Shown piece by piece: positions 33,581 to 45,884 of a stretch of DNA of 64,000 bases. The stretch lies in contig NC_063167.1 of the NCBI RefSeq assembly GCF_023159225.1, positions 3,956,234 to 4,020,233 on the forward strand. The letters are read 5' to 3'. This stretch comes from Perognathus longimembris pacificus. Its lineage: Eukaryota; Chordata; Mammalia; Rodentia; Heteromyidae. The notes below the pieces were generated by a model that was not told the DNA's origin, did not search any database, and was given only the letters and a program-made list of their open reading frames with translations. Position numbers and translations under genes: made by a program. The first letter of the stretch is position 1, and each line of letters begins with the position of its first letter.

Positions 33581-35168
33581 CAAGTGGATTTGAGTGAGAA
33601 AAGTATTGACAAGGTTCTAAGAGTAAAATACATCACAATGTTTTCATTATCTTAGAATTGTAAATTGTGCCTTAAGTAAATCATCGAAAATTGCATTTTA
33701 GGTGGTTTGGAGTTGTTGTCAGGTGAGGTAAGCTGTCTCCACTTTAAATTAGACCACTCAAGTTAGGTCGAGTAGGGGCAGTTCTAATCCAAGAAGAACA
33801 GAAACAGTCTCAGGCTCCAAGACAGACAGTGAAGTTCAGCGGGCTGTCTGGGACTGCCCCTAGAGCGCCTGGACTGAATGTTCTCTAGAGGTACTCTGGG
33901 CTGAGCTGGGATCTCTCTGGGATGCCAAGGCTTCTTCTTTATGTCCCCTTCCATTTCTCCTTGAAGCATTTCTCCTTGCAGCATCTGTGGGTTTTCTCTG
34001 CTGCCTTCTGCTTAGTTTGCTGTGGCTGCAGGCCTGGCCCCCATATGTCCTGACTTCCCAGTGCTCATCACCACTAGATTTCACTTAGGGCTCAGTAGAA
34101 TGATACCACTCAGTGCAGAGTGGGGCTGATTCTCCTCAGCACAAACCTTTGTGTTCATCCTGGCAAAAGATGGTTAGGAGTGGTAGCCTATTAATCATAC
34201 AGAGGAACTAGGCTGAGAAGAGTTTGTGTGCAAAGGGGCTGTGGCAGGGGCTCTGGCACCTTAAGCTGTCTCCATCTAGCAGTGAAAGGATAGTGACCCC
34301 TAAATGGGTTTCTTATATTTGGTTGCTGTAGGAATTAAACGTTTGCAGGTAAAATGGTCACTGTAGATGCAGCTAGGAGGCCAGGCATACTCACTCACCA
34401 GCCTTCATGCATGTAGAATAAATCAGCAGTGGGTGTTAGAACTTGGAATGGCAGCAAAGAAGGACACCCTGGCATACAGTGGTCTGTGTAGTTTTTGCTT
34501 TGTGTAGTTGGGAGGTAGAATCACGCAGTTGGGGAGGCCAATACATCTGAGGTGTTAAGCGCTTCTTCCTCTTTGTCCTTGGTACACCGACCAGTAGGCT
34601 TAAAAGATTGGAGTTGTTGTCCATGGCAAGAAAGAAGATAGTGCCTTCAGGTTAGGTAGAAGGAACACAGAAAATGGACTGTTTTAAATATTTGGCACCT
34701 GTATGGGAAGAACACAGAATGTAGACTCTTAAGAGTCTGTCACTTGTTTATGCCCATGTTGGGTCTTTTCCTTCATTTAGCCTCCCTGCCCTTAATCTCT
34801 TCATTTTTATGATTTCTCCAGTTAGGAGGAAACAGAAGGAAAAAATGGAATTGTAGATGGCAGGTTGAAAGAATAGCTGTTTGGAGGTTCTGTGTGAAGG
34901 ACTGAGAGCCAGCATGTTGAACCCTTGAGTTTATAGTAGTTTGGTAGTTGGTGTTTTATAGTGGTGACCTTGAATTGACATTCATTATGTAGATAAGCAG
35001 TGGTTAGTCATGTTGTACTTAACAAAAGAGGAAAGTGTATTCTATTTTAAAGAAACAATCAGCATATCAGTTTTAGTTGTTTAAAGGGATTTGATTTCTC
35101 TTTAAATTCTGCTATTAATGTATAATTTGTATACCATAACATTGATCCTTCAAAAATTTAGTGGTTTT
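33581..35168. other. Intronic stretch without named repeats
   Basis: Slightly more GC-rich than its surroundings at 33760-34260; it may hold an old LTR-type relic, but I could not assign one. Confidence 0.35.
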
Positions 35169-35450
35169 TAGCCAGGCATGACAACTCATACCTATAATCC
35201 TAGCTGCACTTAGGTGGCTGGGCAAAGGTTTATGGGATCCCTTGTTAACAATAAAAAGTTGGACCTAGTGATGTGTGCCTGTTATCCTAGCTACACTAGA
35301 AGTCTAAATAGGATCATGGTCCATCCTGGTCTGGACATAAAATAAGAAATTATTTGGAAAAATAATGAAAACATTTTGTTTCATAATTGGCCCTGATGGT
35401 TTTACCTGGCAAAGCACAAGGTCCTGAGTTCAAACCCCAGTACTTTGCCA
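35169..35450 (+). repeat. Old composite SINE (B1-like x2 plus ID-like)
   Basis: 'gccaggcatgacaactcatacc', then 'gtgatgtgtgcctgttatcc', then an ID-like end 'gtcctgagttcaaaccccag'. Confidence 0.55.
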
Positions 35451-35464
35451 AAAGTGTTTTTCAG

Positions 35465-35900
35465 TAGTATGTGTACATGGTTTTGCAAATGTTGTTACCA
35501 ATTTCACGTTTTCATCAGTTCAAACAATTTCTGTATCCATTAGCAGTCATTCCCCCTGCTGCCTTTCTCTTGGCAATTACTAATCTACTTCCTGTCTGTA
35601 TGGATTTGCCTATTGTAGACATGGAATCATAAAGTATTTGGGCTTTTGTGACTGGCTTATTTCTGTTGGCATGTTTACAGGGTTCATCTGTTGTTGAATG
35701 TGTTATTATATAATTCCTTTCATGGCTGAATAATATTCTTTCGTCAGGGATGTACCATACTTTGTTTTTCCATTCATTGGTTGATGGACATATAAGTTAC
35801 CTTTTGCCTCTTATGAAAAATGCTGCTGTGCACAAGTTTTTGTATAGATAAATGTTTTCAGTTCTCTTAGGTAAGTTATCTGAGTGTGGAATTGCTGTCA
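35465..35900 (+). repeat. Ancient L1 (L1M-type) 3' UTR
   Basis: It closely follows L1M 3'-end phrases: 'aatctacttcctgtctgtatgg', 'gacatggaatcataaagta', 'ggctgaataatattctttcg', 'ttgatggacatataagttacc'. Confidence 0.8.
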
Positions 35901-35929
35901 AATGTTTACTCTGTGCTTACTGTACAGAA

Positions 35930-36055
35930 AGAATAAAGTTACATAAATCAGGTAAAGAGTACATTTCTTTGTGGATGTTACCTCTTCCCTCACTCTCGCT
36001 CAATTTTCCTTTCCTATCCCCAGTCACAAGTTCACTTTCACTCCAGGCTTGTATT
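35930..36055 (+). repeat. L1-3'-like repeat fragment
   Basis: 'atcaggtaaagagtacatttc...cccagtcacaagttcactttc' is shared with 59468 and 60806. Confidence 0.5.
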
Positions 36056-36709
36056 GGAGTACAGAAACTGGAGCTAGGGCATCAGGGCCTGTAGTCCTCG
36101 TTGCCTTGCGGGATGATAGGGCTGAGGAAATAAAGAGTTGCTGCAGTTTTAGGCTGGGTCGCTTTATCCAGGCCCCTTTGTGTTGGCCGCTTTCTTTGTT
36201 GCCAATTTGCCTTCAGTTCTGAGTCCACTGTCAGCTGTGAGGGAATTCTGGTTTAGCCGCACTTGGAGGTTTCCGCAACAAGATAGTTGGATTCATCTCC
36301 TCTTGAGGATGAGCTTCTAGGATTTCCTCTAGTGATGTGAAAGATCCCAGATGAGCCCCCAAATTGTTAGAAATGGCTTGGGATGTGGGGTATTGTGTAA
36401 AGAAACCACCTCAAAAGGAACTTGGGAAGGCAAAGTTTATTTCTTCAGAAAGAAGGGTGCACTATCAGCCAAAAATCTGGCAAGCAAGCACCTTCGTTGT
36501 GCTTTTTGATGTGTGAATTTTCTGATGCCTCCCTTAAAGAGAAAAAAACAAACGGTACATTGGTTAACACACATTCTGGTTACTTATTTGAATCTTTATT
36601 AAAGAGTTAAACGTGTTACTGTAATATTGTGACTTTAGGATTTATCCAGTTATTTTTGGACCTATTAAGAAATATAGGACCTTGGAATGCTGCAGAGGCA
36701 TGTGTATCT

Positions 36710-36960
36710 CAGTTATTGTCAGGCTCAGTTAATGTTCATTTACTCAGCAAATGAGAAAGTGCCTATTTGTGCTAGACACAGGAGTCAGTCAGTCCTTGTC
36801 CTCTTGGAGCTAGCACGAGGAAGAATAACATCAATCAGGATGCAGGTGAATTCAGCTAGGATACAGTGTCCTGAGGGTGTCAGAAGGGATTTGACTCATC
36901 TGAGAGGTTGGGGAAGCTTTCTGAGCAGAACTCCACAGGAACATGGGGGTTAATTGAGGG
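36710..36960 (-). repeat. L2 LINE relic
   Basis: Reverse complement of the L2 tail: 'catttactcagcaaatgagaaagtgcc', 'ccttgtcctcttggagctagc'. Confidence 0.5.
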
Positions 36961-37108
36961 AACAGTTAGGGAAAGAAGTTGCAGGTAAGCTGGTTAGTAG
37001 GATATTTGGAGATGGTTGGGTTATGTTGTGGTTGTGTGTAACTTTTGTAAAAGAAGTCCCTGTAGTGTTGTGGCTGAGAAAGTTAAGTACTCTTTCTGAG
37101 CTTATTAT

Positions 37109-37655
37109 TTTGGTGGTACTGGGGTTTGTACTAAGTGCCTGGTGCTTGCTAAGTACCACACCACCATTCATTTTTTTGCCTTAGTTATATTAACTTATTT
37201 ACCTAATAGGGTCTCATGCTTGTGCCTGGGATGGCTTACCTTACATTCACGTTTCTTCTGTTTACAGTTCCCTTTAGGCTGGGATGGAGAGATATGCGCC
37301 ACTATGCCCTGCTTTTAAAAAATTGGTTGAGGGCTGGGGATATGGCCTAGTGGCAAGAGTGCTTGCCTCTGTATACATGAGGCCCTGGGTTCGATTCCCC
37401 AGCACCACATATACAGAAAACGGCCAGAAGTGGCGCTGTGGCTCAAGTGGCAGAGTGCTAGCCTTGAGCAAGAAGAAGCCAGGGACAGTGCTCAGGCCCT
37501 GAGTCCAAGGCCCAGGACTGGGAAAAAAAAAAAAAAATTGGTTGAGATGGTATCCTGTGAACTTTTTGCCTGGAGTGCCTTCAAACTATGATCTTTCCAT
37601 CTCAGCCTCCCAGTGATAGCTAAGGTTGTAGGCATGAGTCATCACACCTGGCTTT
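37109..37655 (-). repeat. Old ID-B1 composite SINE interrupted by IDL-Geo
   Basis: ID-like (37109-37165) and B1-like (to 37316) parts are followed, after the insertion at 37331, by a second B1-like unit ('ctcagcctcccagtgatagc...gagtcatcacacctggc'). Confidence 0.5.
37331..37531 (+). repeat. IDL-Geo SINE with 14-bp TSD
   Basis: Full-length forward copy. AAAAAATTGGTTGA occurs at 37317-37330 and 37532-37545. Confidence 0.95.
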
Positions 37656-37739
37656 ACTTACTAAAATCAAGTTTAAATAGCTGTTTTAATTTAAAGATGA
37701 TTCATATGAAAACACACTGAAATCTAGGCCTTTTTAAAA

Positions 37740-37833
37740 TTTTTTTTTCCTCCTCTGTGTTACTGGGGCTTGAACTCGGTATCTCAACTTTAGCTAGGAA
37801 GACCCTCTTATTATGGAGCGACACTGCCAGCCT
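37740..37833 (-). repeat. Old ID-like SINE
   Basis: Reverse ID-type sequence ('gttactggggcttgaactcgg') with a T-run at its A-tail side. Confidence 0.5.
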
Positions 37834-38013
37834 TTTTTGACAGGTTTAAAAAAAAGTTTTACTTATTTAATCTAGTGTTGCTAAACTTACGTGATGTACA
37901 ACTTTGTTTAAGCAGTTAAAAAATTAGCTTAACCTTAATTATACAGAGCTGGATTTCATTGTTACATTTCCACATGGTTACAGTATTTCAGTCTCTCATG
38001 CCTGTTACTCACT

Positions 38014-38014
38014 G

Positions 38015-38060
<46 letters not shown>
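38014..38060 (+). repeat. (TG)n microsatellite
   Basis: About 23 TG units, next to the A-tail side of a reverse SINE. Confidence 0.95.
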
Positions 38061-38061
<1 letters not shown>

Positions 38062-38286
38062 GGTACCAGGGTCTGAACTAAGGGCCTTGCACTTGATTTG
38101 CTTGCTTGCCCAGTTGGCATTCTACCACTTAAGTCATAAGCTGTACTGCCAGTACAGTTCTTTGCTAATTATTCTGGAGATTGAATCTTGCAGATTTTTC
38201 TGCCTGGGTTGGTTTCCAGCCATGATCCTCAGATCTCGGCCTCCTGAGTAGCTAGGATGACAGGTGTGAGCCATCGGCACCGTGCT
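38061..38286 (-). repeat. 7SL-Geo dimeric SINE
   Basis: Reverse copy with all units, ending 'gtgtgagccatcggcacc'. A B1-like scrap follows (38290-38400). Confidence 0.75.
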
Positions 38287-38589
38287 GCAGTGGTTATTTT
38301 TGAGAGAGGATCTGGCTTTCTGCCCATGTGCATACTTGGACTGAATCCACTTATTTATGCCTCCTGCAAAGCTGGGATGACTTGTGCCACCTTATCCAGC
38401 CTGTGGTTAAGAAGGAGTCTATGTCAGCCTAAATGGGCTGTGAGCTACCAGCACCTGACTGGAAATCTAGGCTTTTGATTGTTTGCATATAATTAAGAAG
38501 TAATTAATTATTCTGTGACCTCCCATTATTGGCCTCTTAGAAATGCCTTATTGGTGAACTGAATATTTTTCTCATCACTCTGTACTTTT

Positions 38590-38788
38590 CATTTTGGTCC
38601 GTCATGGGGCTTGAATTCAGGGCCTGGGCTCTGCCCCTGAGCTTCTTTGCTCAAGGCTAGTGCTCTAGCTCTACCACTATGAGTCATGGCACCACTCCTG
38701 CTCGGGCTGGCTTTGAACTGTGCAATAATAGATTTCTCAGCCTCCTGAATAGCTAGGATTACAGGTGTGAGCCATCGGCACCTGGCTT
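38590..38788 (-). repeat. 7SL-Geo SINE with linker deletion
   Basis: The Geo unit is complete; the linker between 'gcaccactcctg' and 'ctcgggctggctttg' is missing. Confidence 0.75.
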
Positions 38789-38839
38789 TCCCTAGTTTTT
38801 GACATTAGGATTCCCTTCATTACATGTGTACACCAGAAG

Positions 38840-39900
38840 TCTGTAAGGGGGAGCAAGCGAGGATGTACCTGACTGCAGCAGCATCTGAGACACTCTGAGG
38901 ACCTGGGGAAAATTAGAGGAGGTAGGATTGGCCTGGATTAATAGACGGGGGAATATGGTAGTTGGACAAGAGGTTGTAAGCAGAGGAAACATAAGGCAAA
39001 GCCAAGAGAGTACAAGGTGTTATCTAGAATTTGAGGCTGTGTGGGTAGATTATCCTGGAAAAGTCAGGTAAGAGTCAAGTGGCAGGGGCTCGGAAAGTCT
39101 CACTTGAGTTTGGATTTTATTCTCTGCCCTAAGAAAGACTTTAATCGGATTTTTAACTTTTTTAAGCAGAGCACTGAAATAAATTGGATCAAGGCAATTC
39201 TCCTTTAAGGTGGTCATCTGTTGCTTTCCAGTACACACAGCCTAGTGCCACACACATGTTAAATTTTTTAGATTCTGGTTGTGCCAGAGTCCCCTGCTTT
39301 CTTAGGGTTGAGGGCTTGGCATGCTGCTCTGGCTGTGATCTAGAAGTTGCAACTTCCTCCAGAATGCAAGCCGTCAAGGATGTATTGGGTGACTGTGGCG
39401 GAATTCCAGGCCAGATGAGACTTGGGTAATGCACCTTCTTGACTTCACACGCTTTCCCAGATTAAATTGAGTGCTCTTCCCTTTTGCACTGTATCACTGG
39501 TTTTCCTGATCATAGCATTGGGGCTGCTGGTTTACTTCTCTTCTTTTCCTTAGTTACATCTATGTTTCTAGACATTAGAAATTGAGTTTTGGGCTTAATA
39601 ATTAAACATTTGTTGGTTGAATGAATGCATAAGTGAGTCAGTGAGCGAATAGGAAGGACAGTTGCGAAAGTCACTTCTGGCAAGTGCAGAATTGTTTGTG
39701 GCTATTTTGTAACTGAATGTGGACCTTGAGGGAAGATGACTCCTAGATTTTGAACCATATTACTGGGAATTTGGTGGAGGCCATGTTGAGATAGAACATA
39801 CAGGACAAGGATATTTTGGGCAGAGTGGACACAGTGGGCATATACAACATGACATTGGAAATGTGGGTCAAAGATGAGGGAGTCATTCATATCAGCCTGT
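38840..39900 (-). repeat. Ancient long interspersed repeat, family not assigned
   Basis: Phrases such as 'gagtttggattttattctctgccc' and 'gaagatgactcctagattttgaacc' belong to a common old mammalian repeat, but I could not fix its name. An L2-like tail lies at 39555-39640. Confidence 0.35.
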
Positions 39901-40134
39901 TTTGTTTTTCTTCATTGCACTTTCAGAGGGCAAGGGAACCCTGGTGCTGAAGTCCATGGAGGTCAGCCTTCTTGGCGCAGGCAGGGTGGAAAACATCATA
40001 ACACAAGCTGGAAGAGAGCCAGAACTTTATGGCCCAAGTAAGGAGTCAGTGTTTCTCAGCAAAAAAAGCAGTTTTTAAGCACCTCTTACAGTCAAGGTGA
40101 GAAACAAAATCACTGGGGCTGCTGGACCTGTTGG

Positions 40135-40520
40135 GCTGTGGTGTATTAGTGCTGCTGTAACCAATGGCCACCAACTTAGTGGCTTAAAACAATTTATAAT
40201 CTCAGGGTTTCTTTGGGTGAGGAGTTCAGAAGGGCTTGGCCACTGCAGCTTTCCAGCCCCATGAGCTGCATGCAGTGTGGGCATAAGGTCTGTGCTCAGG
40301 TGGAGAAGGATCTGCGTCTCAGCTCCCAGGGTTATCTGACGACTGGCTCAGTGGACGGTTGAGCAGAGGCTGCCCTCAGTTCCTGCCATGTGAGCCTCTC
40401 GCGTGTGACAGCTTGCTTCATCAGAGTCGTGTGGGGGAGTCAGCCGGCCAGAAGTCACAGTGGATACTGCTCAGTCATGGTAGGGACAGTCATAACCTTT
40501 GCCACAGCTAGGAGACTTTA
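40135..40520 (+). repeat. Ancient interspersed repeat, family not assigned
   Basis: 'gtgtattagtgctgctgtaacc' and 'cttagtggcttaaaacaat' match a common old mammalian repeat; the class is uncertain. Confidence 0.4.
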
Positions 40521-40904
40521 GGACAGTTACTTCGTAGGATGGAAGCTTGGATGGGAGTTTTTTGAAGGGAATTTTGGAATTGAAGAGGTTCCAGGTGAAG
40601 GTTATTGTGAGTCAGCCTAGCGTTGAGCCTTCTCAGGCAGCCTTCATCACCAATCTAAGGGTGTTGGTGTCTTCTCACGTCTTCTTTCCCTCAGACAAAT
40701 TAGCATACTGTCTGTAACTGCCATTGATAAACTCTTCTATTTACCAGAGGTTCCTGGCTAGTGAGGAAGGGATCTTTCCTGCTTGTCTTATGATGTTACT
40801 GAGGATGAAATGATCTATTTGGAAACATTTTATATGATGTAAAGCAATATGCAAACAAAATGTATTAAAATGTACTCTTTTTTCTCTATATTAAGCACAA
40901 CACT

Positions 40905-40978
40905 TACATTTTCCTTTATACTTTATACTTTTTTATACATTATACTTTTTACATTTTCCTTTATACTTGGGATTGAGT
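40905..40978 (+). repeat. Short imperfect AT-rich duplication
   Basis: 'TTACATTTTCCTTTATACTT' and variants recur two to three times. Confidence 0.7.
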
Positions 40979-41100
40979 TGTAATGAAATCACTGAACTTT
41001 TAATACTGTGATTTTAAAAAAATACTATGATATCTTTAAGGCCTTTTGAATGGAATGTTTGCTTTTATGATGTGATCTGAAACTGTTATATCTTTGAAAT

Positions 41101-41575
41101 CCTTTTTTTTTGTTGTTGTTGTTTCAGTTCTGAGGCTTGAATTTAGGGCCTGGCTCTGTCCCTAAGCTTTTGTAGGGCTGGGAATGTGGCTTAGTGGTAG
41201 AATGTTTGCCTAGCATGCATGAAGCCCCAGGTTCGATTCCTCAGTACTACATAAACAGAAAAAGCTAGAAGTGGCACTGTGGCTCAAGGGATAGAGTGTT
41301 AGCCTTTAGCAAAAGAAGGTCAGGGACAGTGCTCAGGCCTTGAGTTCAAGCCCCAGGAATGTCCCTCCCCCCCCCCCCAAAAAAAAAGAACTAAGCTTTT
41401 GTGTTCAAGACAAGTACTCTATCACTTGAGCCACAGCTTCACTTTGGGCTTTTTGCCACTTCATTGGAAACAAAAGTCTCACAGACTTTACTGTCTGGGC
41501 TGTTTTCCAACTGTGCTTCCCAGATCTCAGCCTCTTGAGTAGCTGGGATTATGGGCTTGAGCCACTTTCCAGTCT
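41101..41575 (-). repeat. 7SL-Geo SINE interrupted by an IDL-Geo insertion
   Basis: The Geo unit is broken after 'ctaagcttttgt' (41173) and resumes at 41403, followed by the linker and 7SL unit. Confidence 0.83.
41174..41390 (+). repeat. IDL-Geo SINE nested in a 7SL-Geo SINE
   Basis: Forward copy inserted into a reverse element, with the 12-bp duplication CTAAGCTTTTGT (41162-41173 and 41391-41402). A C-run lies just before its A tail. Confidence 0.95.
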
Positions 41576-42015
41576 TTCTAGTGTGTATGTATCTATATAT
41601 CTGTATATCTGTGTTAGCTGTCCCTTGTCCCTTGTGTTTTTAGTTTTGTTTCTTCCTTTTCGATTTATTGCCCCATGTTCTCTGGGCTTGGCAACCTGGT
41701 TTTTAAGTTGTTAGAATGTGAGTAGTTCATAACGACTGGTTGTTAGGCTGTTAAGAATGTGAGTAGCTTGTAACAAGAGGTTGGAGGCCTCTTCTTGGGG
41801 TGAAGTGGGTGAGATAGTGTGCGAGGACTTTGCAGAAGTCTCTTCTGAGTGGCCTTCTGAGTGTGTCTTGGATTCCTTCCTAGCTCTGGCTGAACATGGA
41901 TTAAGAAAGGCTTCCAGATAGCTGAGTCCCATTCAGGGTACGGGGGCTGCCATTTTCTTGGCATATGCCTTATTGCTCTGTTATGAGAAATTGTGCCATT
42001 CTCTCCTATAGTCTG

Positions 42016-42118
42016 TTTTTTTTCTTTTTTTTTTGGTATTGGAGTTTGAACCCAGGGCTTTATGCGTGCTTGGGTTGCTTGCTCATCTGCTCATGTGGCA
42101 TGTTATCATCTGAGTCCT
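42016..42118 (-). repeat. Old ID-like SINE
   Basis: Reverse ID-type sequence ('ttggagtttgaacccagggctttatgcgtgc'). Confidence 0.5.
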
Positions 42119-42331
42119 TTTTTTTTTTTTCTTCTTCAGGTTTTGTCTTTTGCCGGTGGTAGGGTTTTGAACTTGCTTGGCTTGCTTGCCCAGCCCAAAG
42201 CCTCGTCTCGTGCTGGTTATTTTGGTGGTGCACTCACACATGCTTTTCTGCCTGGACTGACTTTGAATTGTGGCCCTCTGACTTTCAGTGTTCTACTCAA
42301 GAGATGGCAGGTTTGAGCTACTGCCCCTAGC
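42119..42331 (-). repeat. Degenerate 7SL-Geo-type SINE
   Basis: T-run, rearranged Geo remnant, then 'ctgcctggactgactttgaattg...gcaggtttgagctactgcccctagc'. Confidence 0.5.
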
Positions 42332-43381
42332 TTCTCCTTTAATTTTGAGGAAGCTTCAGTGTTTTGGGCAGTAGAGACAGACGTGGTCTGATTCATGTTT
42401 GAGAAGCACAGAAGATCTCTACACAAGGTTGTTTTCCAGGGCTGCCCAGCAGTGTTCTGTCTCAGTGTTTCTGTAAGATGCTCTCTTCCAGCTTAGATTT
42501 ATAGACATTCTGTGCTGCTGTATTCATTTGCTCTAGCTTTCTGCCCTGGCTTTTGGATACTTTCTGTGTGGAGAAGAAACTTCTGTTGTTAGGTAATGGG
42601 GTTGTGTGTTCTGTGGAAATACCTCCAGAAGCAGTTCAGGAAAGCTGGTTGAGGGAGTTACTCCCTGCACCTCCTTGGTCTGGGGCCCTCATCAAGTTCT
42701 GGGACCACACCTTGGGGCTTTCTTTTCTAGAAGAGGCATAATGTCTGCTTCTGCCTTTTAGGATGAAAATAAGATTTTATATAAGAAAATAGTTGTTATA
42801 TGTATATGTACATGGTAGTAGATGGAAGGAAGTCTTAAGTTTGTTGGGTTGAGTCTGCTGATACTTTAGCTGTTTCTGAGGAGTTAAAAATTGTTATCAT
42901 TAGTACTATTAACTCTACTAAAAAGTACCACTTTAAATCTTACATAGTTTTTCCTGAATATGTTCTACTAGAATATGTGTGTATAAATGGAGGATACTTA
43001 TAAAGTGCTATTTGGTTATTTTCAGACGGTTGAGTGTATTGGCTTCCTGATCAAGTTCAATTTATGAAAATTCTAATGATATTTGATTCATATCTAGAAA
43101 GCTTTTTCAAATTTTGAATTACACTTTACACGAATCTCTGGTAATAGTGAATCAATTAATCTGATTACTCAGGCCATAAATCAGGTTGATACATTCTGAG
43201 ACTAACTTCTGTAAGCTGCTTAGGTCCACAACTGTTTTGTGTATTGTTTTAGTTATTTGTGTGCTGTTGGACTCTGTCTGCCTAACATGGCCTGAGTCCT
43301 AATTCTATTAGAAGCTATTGTTCCCTGCTTTATGTTGCCTATCCCCAGAGGAGGAAGCTGCCACCTACCAGGCTGCTGCTT

Positions 43382-43383
43382 CT

Positions 43384-43430
<47 letters not shown>

Positions 43431-43545
43431 TTTGTGGGGCTTGAACTCTGGGCCTGGGCGCTGTCCCTGAACTCTTCAGCTTAAGGTTAGCTCTCTACCA
43501 CTTGTGATCCCCCAGATTTCAGGCTTATAGAGGTGAGCACATATC
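43382..43545 (-). repeat. 7SL-Geo SINE, deleted, with long (TTTA)n tail
   Basis: A (TTTA)12 or so microsatellite (43382-43431) is the expanded A tail of a reverse element that lacks most of its linker and 7SL unit. Confidence 0.75.
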
Positions 43546-44065
43546 TGTTTTCAGTATTTCTAGCAGTTATAGGGCACTATCATTGAGTAACTTTCCCTTA
43601 GTTCCTTTTAATTATCTTGCTTGGATATTCGGAGGTGGTATATAGTACTTATATAGTATTGTAGTCTTTATTAACAGACAAATTCTTTTGGTTTATTAGG
43701 AATCCATAGGATTATGCAGTTGAGGAGTGTCAGGACTATAAGGATTTTTTAAAAGTCATTTGTCTAATTTGGGATGTTTTAGGTTGATTATTTTGTTTCT
43801 GTTGTTCAAGGAGTGGCCATAATAGTGTGACATAGCATCACCTGGGGCTTGTTAGAGGCAGCCTCTCAGGCCCCACACAGACCTCTGAAGTCAGAACTTA
43901 GATTTAGAAGAGATGCTCAGATGACCACGTGAATAGAAAGGCCTTGAAGAAAGTGGGAAGCCAGAATCACAAGACTGTTTACTTGGGAATCTTTAAAAAT
44001 ACTGAGACCTGAGTTCCTTTCCCAGACATTCTGCTCTAAATAGGATTGCAGACTGGACATCAGAG

Positions 44066-44268
44066 TTTTTTTTTTTTTTTCCCCCGTCTGTCTGGGACTT
44101 GAGCTCTGGGCCTGGTTACTGTGTAGCACTGTTAGCACTTGAGCCACATCACTTCTGGTTTTCTGGTGGTTAACTGGAGATAAGAGTCTCAGGGATTTTC
44201 CTGCCCCAGCTAGCTTTGAACCACGATCCTCAGATCTCAGTGTCCTGAGTAGTTTAGGGTGCCTGGCT
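44066..44268 (-). repeat. 7SL-Geo dimeric SINE
   Basis: Reverse copy with an A tail and a partial deletion in the Geo unit ('ggttactgtgtagcactg'). Confidence 0.78.
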
Positions 44269-44997
44269 GCTCAGAATTTTTAAATCTTCCTTGGTGATCT
44301 CTTGATTTGTCTAATGATGGAATCCAGGTTTCTTGATGCTCTGACTAAGCTTTGAGAACAATAGAAGAAATCTTGTTGGAGTTTTCATAGTAAAGTTACC
44401 ACATTTTCTTTCTTGTTTTGTATTATTTGCCCCATTAGAAAGCATCCTGCTCCCCATATGTCTTGTTCCTCCAGGAGGGCAGGACCTTTGCCTGTAGTTG
44501 TTCACCGCGAGCTAAGTCTCAGCTCCGTGCAGTGTCAGGTATATGGAAGTGCTCCTTCTGGGTGCGTAGACTGAATGGAAGGAATCATGTTGTTAGGAGA
44601 GCAATAGGCTGTGAAGGTACTCAAAGGGTTGCCTAAGCCTGGAAGTGGAGGCCTCCTGAAGGACATGGGCCTGCACCAATTGAAGATTGAGCTCAGGAGA
44701 GCAGCAAGACTTAGGCTGCAAAGGAGGACTTAATCCCACATGTCTGTGACTTGAACATCTGCTTTTCCACTAGGTTTTATTATTCTGAGGGGTTTATTTG
44801 CCCTGAATTCTTCCATGAATAGGGAATGGAGAAGGATGGACCATTGTAGCTTTGCAGGTGTTTGGGACTCCCTTCCTGGAGTGCAGCCATTGCATACTGC
44901 AGAAGGCCATCCAGAGAGGTTCAGAATATGGTGCTGTGAGAATTCCTTGACCAAGCCCCACACAGGAGTGTCTAATGCTACACAGCCCTTTCCTCTT

Positions 44998-45204
44998 TTT
45001 TTTTTTTTTTGGCCAGTCCTAGGCCGTGAACTCGGGGCCTGAGCACTGTCCCTGGCTTCTTTTTTGCTCAAGGCTAGCACTCTGCCACAGCGAGCCACAG
45101 CGCCACTTCTGGCCATTTTCTGTATATGTGGTGCTGAGGAATCGAACCCAGGGCCTCATGTATAAGAGGCAAGCACTCTTGCCACTAGGCCATATTCCCA
45201 GCCC
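44998..45204 (-). repeat. IDL-Geo SINE with perfect 15-bp TSD
   Basis: Reverse copy flanked by CAGCCCTTTCCTCTT at 44983-44997 and 45205-45219. Confidence 0.96.
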
Positions 45205-45347
45205 CAGCCCTTTCCTCTTGTCCACATTTTCTTGTGCTTTTTGGTTTGTTTTCAGAGCCTGGAGATAGTGAATTTAGAAGGACTTCTTGAACTTCACTTT
45301 CAACTTTTGTGTTTCTTTCTTAGTTAAATTAGCAATTAGAGCTTCTG

Positions 45348-45387
45348 TTTATTATGCCAGTAATATGTTTATTATGCCAGTAATATG
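45348..45387 (+). repeat. Perfect 20-bp tandem duplication
   Basis: TTTATTATGCCAGTAATATG occurs twice without a gap or mismatch. Confidence 0.97.
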
Positions 45388-45802
45388 AGGAAGTGTGTTG
45401 GTTTTATCCATGATATTTCTGTTATTTTGGTGCTTTAGTCTTCCTGCTGGTTGTTTGAAGTATTTTCACTAATTTACTTAAAAAATTTTGAAGTTAGGTG
45501 TGAGAACCCTTTTTTGTGAAGCTGTTTATCAGTATATCCCGCTACACATCTGTCCTAAGACCATTGTTATCATGTTTTGAAGAGTAGCCATGCTATGGTA
45601 AAAGAAGCCAGAAAATGTTAATCCTTGAATGGAAGACATTCTTTTTAACATCACAAAACTGCATGAAGATGAGATGTTGTTGTCTTTATGTGGTCAGTAG
45701 CTGTTGTTGAAGACTAGCAGATGTTAGAGGAAATTTGGGTTCTGTTGACACATCAGTTTCTTTGCATAATAGTCTATAGGTTTTTAAAAAAGATTTGTTT
45801 AT

Positions 45803-45884
45803 CGCCAGTTTTGGGACTTGTACTCAGCTGTCCCTAAGCTTTTGTGCACAAGGCTAGTATTCTACTACTTGAGCCAGAACTACG
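45803..45884 (-). repeat. Geo monomer fragment
   Basis: Only the reverse Geo unit is readable ('cgccagttttgggacttg...cacaaggctagtattctactacttgagcc'). Confidence 0.6.

Noticed and set aside
33784..33984. Minus-strand ORF with MLQGEMLQGEM repeat
   Set aside because: It comes from a short sequence duplication in a region without known protein similarity; a viral or LTR origin could not be supported.
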